In this document: positions 5,541 through 7,370 of the stretch, piece after piece
Position numbering within the stretch: the stretch's first letter is position 1
Layout of the letters: the number at the start of each line of letters is the position of its first letter
DNA from: Candidatus Bathyarchaeota archaeon
Lineage (GTDB): Archaea; Thermoproteota; Bathyarchaeia; Bathyarchaeales; Bathycorpusculaceae
Length of the DNA stretch: 7,370 nt
Reading direction: 5' to 3'
Assembly (NCBI GenBank): GCA_013330975.1
Contig: DUHG01000122.1
Coordinates: 19,013-26,382, forward strand
Position numbers and translations under genes: made by a program
Notes under the pieces: model-generated
Databases searched by the model: none
What the model saw: the letters and a program-made list of their open reading frames with translations, nothing else
Told to the model about the DNA's origin: nothing

Positions 5541-5542
5541 AT

Positions 5543-5550
5543 GTTTTTAA
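5543..5550 (-). promoter_or_regulatory. Possible TATA-like element for the PIN-Rpo7-Spt4 operon
   Basis: TTAAAAAC on the minus strand is the most AT-rich stretch before the PIN gene. At normal archaeal spacing it would start transcription near 5520, which suits a leaderless GTG or a start at ATG 5488 but would leave the GGAGGG site outside the message. The two signals therefore disagree, and the true promoter may lie further upstream in the divergent gap. Confidence 0.3.
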
Positions 5551-5600
5551 GACTTGACGCTGTAAACTAGCCATCCTTTTGTTCGCTGGATAGGGATCAT

Positions 5601-5610
5601 TTTAAATAAA
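5601..5610 (+). promoter_or_regulatory. TATA box for the NUDIX gene
   Basis: TTTAAATAAA, continuing into ATATT, lies 40-49 bases before the NUDIX ATG in the 107-125 base divergent gap. A start site about 25 bases downstream (near 5630) would leave a 20-base leader containing the AAGGGA ribosome-binding site at 5637-5642. It is the clearest promoter-like sequence in the window. Confidence 0.6.
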
Positions 5611-5649
5611 ATATTCCCCTAAGAAGAGCGTCAAAGAAGGGATGCATCT

Positions 5650-6075
5650 ATGTTGCAGGAGAAATCGTGCGGTGCTGTGGTGTTTAAGAAGGATTCGGAA
5701 GTCTGCTTTCTCCTCCTTCGTTACGAGGCTGGTCATTGGGATTTTGTCAAGGGTAATGTTGAGCCAAATGAAAGTGAGAGAGAAACGGTTATGCGAGAAC
5801 TGAAGGAAGAGACAGGCATAGCTGCTGCAGAGTTCGTTGATGGGTTTAGGGTTCGGATAGAGTATTTCTATAGACGGCAGGGTGAAACTATCCGGAAAGA
5901 AGTCGTTTTCTTTCTTGTAGAGGCAAAAACAGGTGACGTCAAACTGTCGTTCGAGCATGTCGACTATCAATGGCTAAATTATCAACAAGCATTGGAGAAA
6001 CTCACCTTCAAGAATGCTAAGAACGTGTTGCAGAAGGCAAATACTTTCTTGTATTCTAAGGCTTCAGCAGGCTAG
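5650..6075 (+). CDS. NUDIX hydrolase, probable Ap4A (bis(5'-nucleosyl)-tetraphosphatase) type
   Basis: This 141-residue protein has a perfect NUDIX box, G-x5-E-x7-REL-x-EE-x-GI, at residues 35-57 (GNVEPNESERETVMRELKEETGI is the region), which binds the divalent metal used to hydrolyse nucleoside diphosphate linkages. The flanks match the asymmetric Ap4A hydrolase group (NUDT2-like): SCGAVVFKK at the start, GHWDFVKGNVEP, a FFLVEAKTGDVKLSFEHVDYQWL segment (92-114) and a C-terminal helix FKNAKNVLQKANTFL. It therefore probably cleaves Ap4A and related dinucleotides, though substrate is not provable from sequence. It is transcribed alone on the + strand from its own TATA box and sits in reverse between aIF2-gamma and the PIN gene, with its stop 12 bases from the aIF2-gamma stop. 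Confidence 0.92.
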   Translation: MLQEKSCGAVVFKKDSEVCFLLLRYEAGHWDFVKGNVEPNESERETVMRELKEETGIAAAEFVDGFRVRIEYFYRRQGETIRKEVVFFLVEAKTGDVKLSFEHVDYQWLNYQQALEKLTFKNAKNVLQKANTFLYSKASAG

Positions 6076-6087
6076 ATTGATTTTCAA

Positions 6088-7347
6088 TTATGTTGGTTTC
6101 TCTATGACTATGCCGTACCCTATTAGTCTCCATCGTGCAGCGATTTTTCTGCTTATCGCGACTCTGGCATTTTGTTGAACGCATATTGGTCTTGTTAGCT
6201 TCAGTTTTGCGACGTTTCCCTTTAGTAAGGTTACTTTGCCGATGTTGACCGCTGCACCAACGTGGAGCAGTAGGGTTTCGTCAAAGTTGATTCGGTCAAT
6301 TTTCAGGAGTTCTTTGGTTCCAACGGCTCGCTCTAGTACGTGTGTCTCTAGCGTCAATTCGGTTACTGTAAGCGGCAGCTCTCCCGTTTTGCCCGCTATG
6401 TTTCCAGTTAGCCCGTCTGCTTTGGAGTAGGAAGGGTCCAGCATCGTTCTTACGCCGACTAGGCCTCCACAGGTTGCCTCTTTGCCTTCTTTTCCACCTG
6501 CTTCCAGGCTTACTATCTCGCTGATGAGGGGGTCATATACGGTTTTGCCTTCTCTTTCGACACTTATGCCTGGGCGGATCTCTATTTCCTCGCCGACGTT
6601 GAATTTTCCTTGGCTTATTGTTCCCCCGATGATTCCGCCTCCCAAGTCTTCGATTTTTGTGCCTGGTTTGTTTGTGTCGAAGGAGCGTATTATGTACATG
6701 AGTGGGGGTTTTGTTTCGTCTCTTTTGGGGGTTGGGATTAGCTCCTCGATTGCGTTGAGTAGCACATCAATGTTTATTCCCCGTTGGGCTGATATTGGGA
6801 TTATTGGTGCGTTTTCTGCGATTGTTCCTTTGATGAACTTTTTTATTTCTTCGTAGTTTTTTAGGGCCGTTTTTTGATCTACTATGTCTATTTTACTTTG
6901 GACGATTATTATGTTCTTGATTCCGATTACCTCGGCGGCTGCGAGGTGTTCTCGTGTTTGAGGTTGTGGGCAGGGTTCGTCTGCTGCGATTACTAAGACT
7001 GCTCCGTCCATGATTGCTGCTCCTGAGAGCATTGTTGCCATCAATGCTTCGTGTCCTGGGGCGTCGACGAAGCTGATTGCTCTTACAAATACTGTTTCAG
7101 AAGAGCAGTTTGGGCAAACTGGGCTGTTGGAGTAGTTCTTTGGTGCCTCGCATTTTGGGCATTTGTATATTGGCAGGTCAGCGTATCCTAGTTTAATTGT
7201 GATGCCTCGTTTCAGCTCTTCGCTGTGTCGAGATGCCCAGACACCTGTTAGGGATTGAACCAGTGTGGTTTTTCCATGGTCTACGTGCCCTATTGTTCCG
7301 ATGTTTACTTCTGGTTGTTTGGGCAGGGCTTTACTTTCGCTGCTCAT
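6088..7347 (-). CDS. Translation initiation factor aIF2 subunit gamma
   Basis: This 419-residue GTPase is the core subunit of archaeal IF2, which carries initiator Met-tRNA to the 30S subunit. The G domain shows G1 GHVDHGKT (20-27), the switch 1 region SEELKRGITIKLGYAD (42-57), a four-Cys zinc knuckle (CPKC 63-66 and CPNC 78-81) that separates aIF2-gamma from EF1A and SelB, G3 DAPGH (95-99) and G5 SAQ (186-188). G4, normally NKID, reads SKID (151-154). Two beta-barrel domains follow (about 207-320 and 325-419) with RSFDTNKPG, GGGIIGGTISQG and, near the end, ISRKIAARWRLIGYG. The length is normal. The ATG lies 23 bases from the window edge, so its promoter and any upstream partner are not seen. 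Confidence 0.97.
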   Translation of the reverse strand: MSSESKALPKQPEVNIGTIGHVDHGKTTLVQSLTGVWASRHSEELKRGITIKLGYADLPIYKCPKCEAPKNYSNSPVCPNCSSETVFVRAISFVDAPGHEALMATMLSGAAIMDGAVLVIAADEPCPQPQTREHLAAAEVIGIKNIIIVQSKIDIVDQKTALKNYEEIKKFIKGTIAENAPIIPISAQRGINIDVLLNAIEELIPTPKRDETKPPLMYIIRSFDTNKPGTKIEDLGGGIIGGTISQGKFNVGEEIEIRPGISVEREGKTVYDPLISEIVSLEAGGKEGKEATCGGLVGVRTMLDPSYSKADGLTGNIAGKTGELPLTVTELTLETHVLERAVGTKELLKIDRINFDETLLLHVGAAVNIGKVTLLKGNVAKLKLTRPICVQQNARVAISRKIAARWRLIGYGIVIEKPT

Positions 7348-7370
7348 GTTTTGTTATTCCATAAGTACTT

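Larger units (their letters stand above)
5543..5649. other. Divergent intergenic promoter region between PIN and NUDIX genes
   Basis: This gap of about 107 bases (125 if the PIN protein starts at its GTG) must drive two transcripts in opposite directions. It contains the NUDIX TATA box on the right and an AT-rich element at the PIN side on the left. I see no tRNA, repeat or small open frame in it. Such a region is expected if the NUDIX gene is a later insertion that split an older aIF2-gamma/PIN operon. Confidence 0.5.

Noticed and set aside
6482..6856. 124-residue + strand frame and a smaller one at 6236-6430
   Set aside because: Both are antisense to aIF2-gamma, whose motifs cover these stretches without interruption.
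1..7370. CRISPR array, insertion sequence, attachment site or tRNA gene
   Set aside because: I looked along both strands and found no regularly spaced repeats, transposase-like protein, terminal inverted repeats or cloverleaf sequence.

Overview
The window is a stretch of archaeal chromosome made almost entirely of core information-processing genes. The archaeal assignment rests on the gene content: aIF2-gamma, Rpo7 (RpoE'), Spt4, S24e, S27ae, a DUF359-type GTP-dependent dephospho-CoA kinase, and archaeal/eukaryal-type L3, L4, L23, L2 and S19. Strong GGAGG/GGTGA ribosome-binding sites about 9 nt before several starts and AT-rich TATA-like elements fit this. Protein style suggests a mesophilic or moderately thermophilic TACK-side lineage, perhaps Bathyarchaeia-like, but that is an impression and not a demonstrated placement.

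Layout. Positions 1-2432 (+ strand) hold the head of the S10 ribosomal operon: the 3' end of L3, then L4, L23, L2 and S19, tightly packed. The operon stops after S19, where most archaea continue with L22 and S3; a T-rich terminator-like tract follows. A 162-nt convergent intergenic region (2433-2594) holds the T tract and a nested inverted repeat but no gene. Positions 2595-5524 (- strand, read right to left) hold a second operon: a PIN-domain nuclease (Fcf1/VapC9-like), Rpo7, Spt4, GTP-dependent dephospho-CoA kinase, S24e, S27ae and a small SecB-like protein. A divergent promoter region of about 100 nt follows, and then a NUDIX hydrolase of the Ap4A-pyrophosphatase type on the + strand (5650-6075). 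The NUDIX gene converges, with only 12 nt between stops, on aIF2-gamma (6088-7347, - strand).

How the genes fit together. The + strand genes build the 50S exit-tunnel and peptidyl-transferase surroundings and the 30S head. The - strand genes join translation initiation (aIF2-gamma), the RNA polymerase stalk and elongation factor (Rpo7, Spt4), small-subunit proteins, a probable rRNA-processing nuclease and CoA synthesis. This is the familiar archaeal aIF2-gamma/PIN/rpoE/spt4/DUF359/S24e/S27ae neighbourhood.

I do not see a new defence, mobile or regulatory system. The points worth a second look are the break of the S10 operon after S19, a SecB-like protein at the end of the RNAP/ribosomal operon, the NUDIX gene inserted in reverse between aIF2-gamma and PIN, a Ser in place of the near-invariant Asn in the aIF2-gamma NKxD motif, an altered HPFGGG loop in L2, a lysine-rich N-terminal extension on S27ae, and a few small intergenic structures.
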